Source: Bacteroidaceae bacterium
GTDB taxonomy: Bacteria > Bacteroidota > Bacteroidia > Bacteroidales > Bacteroidaceae
Direction of reading: 5' to 3'
NCBI GenBank assembly: GCA_017525235.1
Contig: JAFXTC010000060.1
Span: forward strand, 62,001 to 126,000
DNA length: 64,000 bases
The stretch's first letter is position 1. Each line of letters begins with the position of its first letter. The position numbers and the translations under genes are program-made. The notes under the pieces are model-generated. The model ran no database searches. It had not been told where the DNA came from and worked only from the letters and a program-made list of their open reading frames with translations. This document shows positions 63,696 through 64,000 of this stretch, one piece after another.

Positions 63696-63866
63696 TTACC
63701 CCTCCCATTCAGTCGTTTCATATTGTAAATTATATCCAAATTTGGAGGCATACAAACAAACACGTTTGATAATACATTCAAATCTATCAACTTGGGATGG
63801 CCAAACCACAACCCAAGCTGTTTCATCACCATTTACATAAAATGTAAACTTTTTAGCTTTTTTCAT
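63696..63866 (-). CDS. Small hypothetical protein (56 residues)
   Basis: The frame MKKAKKFTFYVNGDETAWVV to YNLQYETTEWEG starts with ATG inside the last codons of the preceding gene (the ATG overlaps GAGTATGAAAAAAGC) and ends in TAA. The overlap with the upstream stop suggests translational coupling. It is too short for a usual ORF threshold; composition looks protein-like. No family is recognised. Confidence 0.5.
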   Translation of the reverse strand: MKKAKKFTFYVNGDETAWVVVWPSQVDRFECIIKRVCLYASKFGYNLQYETTEWEG

Positions 63867-63999
63867 ACTCTTCAATAGCTTTAATTCCTTCTCTTGTCAA
63901 ATAATATCCCGTAAATTCTTTGTCATAATTAACAAGCCCCTTCTTGCGTAGTTTACCAATCTGGGAGCCGACTTGAAGCCATCCCTTTCTGGTATAAGA
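63853..63999 (-). CDS. Winged-helix-like protein, C-terminal part only
   Basis: The frame is open from the right edge and ends at TAA (63855-63853). The 48 visible residues include GWLQVGSQIGKLRKKGLVNY and YYLTREGIKAIEEYEKS, typical of the recognition helix and wing of a small winged-helix DNA-binding protein (PadR/MarR-like). The start lies outside. Confidence 0.5.
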   Translation of the reverse strand, partial: SYTRKGWLQVGSQIGKLRKKGLVNYDKEFTGYYLTREGIKAIEEYEKS

Positions 64000-64000
64000 C

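Larger units (their letters stand above)
56313..64000. mobile_element. Integrated phage-like element (left part)
   Basis: The element begins between the tRNA-Asp gene and the integrase at 56549 and runs past the right edge. Evidence: a tyrosine recombinase beside a tRNA cluster, a phage N4-gp49-type protein, a tmRNA-like and three tRNA or tRNA-like genes all on the minus strand, RNase H, XRE regulators and many short unknown proteins with overlapping ends. The left boundary and the att core are not resolved because the right end is outside. Confidence 0.8.

Overview
The window is chromosomal DNA of a member of the Bacteroidetes, most likely a Prevotella-like organism. The signs are a SusC/SusD pair, many promoters of the Bacteroidetes form TAnnTTTG, few strong Shine-Dalgarno sites, a type III glutamine synthetase, LL-diaminopimelate aminotransferase, and a 595-residue ribosomal protein S1. 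Roughly 56 kb is host backbone. The last 8 kb is an integrated, phage-like element.

Layout. 0-11 kb: a SusC/SusD outer-membrane uptake operon with a zinc metallohydrolase lipoprotein and a DUF4302 lipoprotein, then a large secreted protein built of repeated modules. 11-21 kb (leftward): five glutamine-amidotransferase genes in one operon, pyrG-purF-asnB-carA/carB-glmS. The carA/carB gene is a fusion that stops after the first half of CarB. 21-26 kb: a thioredoxin-fold protein, a 1-kb repeat-rich spacer, a REP-associated tyrosine transposase (RAYT)-like gene and a small lipoprotein. 26-28 kb (leftward): glnK-amtB-outer-membrane barrel. 28.6-36.7 kb (rightward): dapF-dapL-gltB-gltD. 36.8-38.2 kb: an ECF sigma/anti-sigma pair. 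38.7-40.9 kb: glnA type III. 41-45 kb: a probable phospholipid head-group module (flippase-like protein, CDP-alcohol phosphotransferase, PLP aminotransferase-fold enzyme, nucleotidyltransferase). 45-55 kb: valS, mazG, a second ECF sigma operon, an L,D-transpeptidase, rnz and rpsA. 55.8-56.3 kb: five host tRNA genes. 56.3-64 kb: integrase, gp49-like protein, a tmRNA-like gene, three further tRNA or tRNA-like genes, RNase H, XRE regulators and small unknown genes, continuing past the right edge.

How it works together. The region 11-41 kb is a nitrogen-assimilation island: ammonium entry and sensing (amtB, glnK), GS-GOGAT (glnA, gltBD), the main glutamine consumers, and two lysine/peptidoglycan genes. 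The four promoters that drive these units (pyrG, glnK, dapF, glnA) all carry CTTTTTGC at exactly the same distance upstream of the -7 box. Four other promoters I checked in the window lack it. This looks like one undescribed nitrogen regulon.

The second striking feature is a family of GC-rich palindromic, REP/BIME-like repeats. All copies I found lie inside open reading frames of this island (carA, pyrG, dapF, gltB), inserted in frame. Other simple repeats that normally sit between genes have also become coding sequence, including the CarA-CarB linker. A RAYT-like gene lies in the same window.
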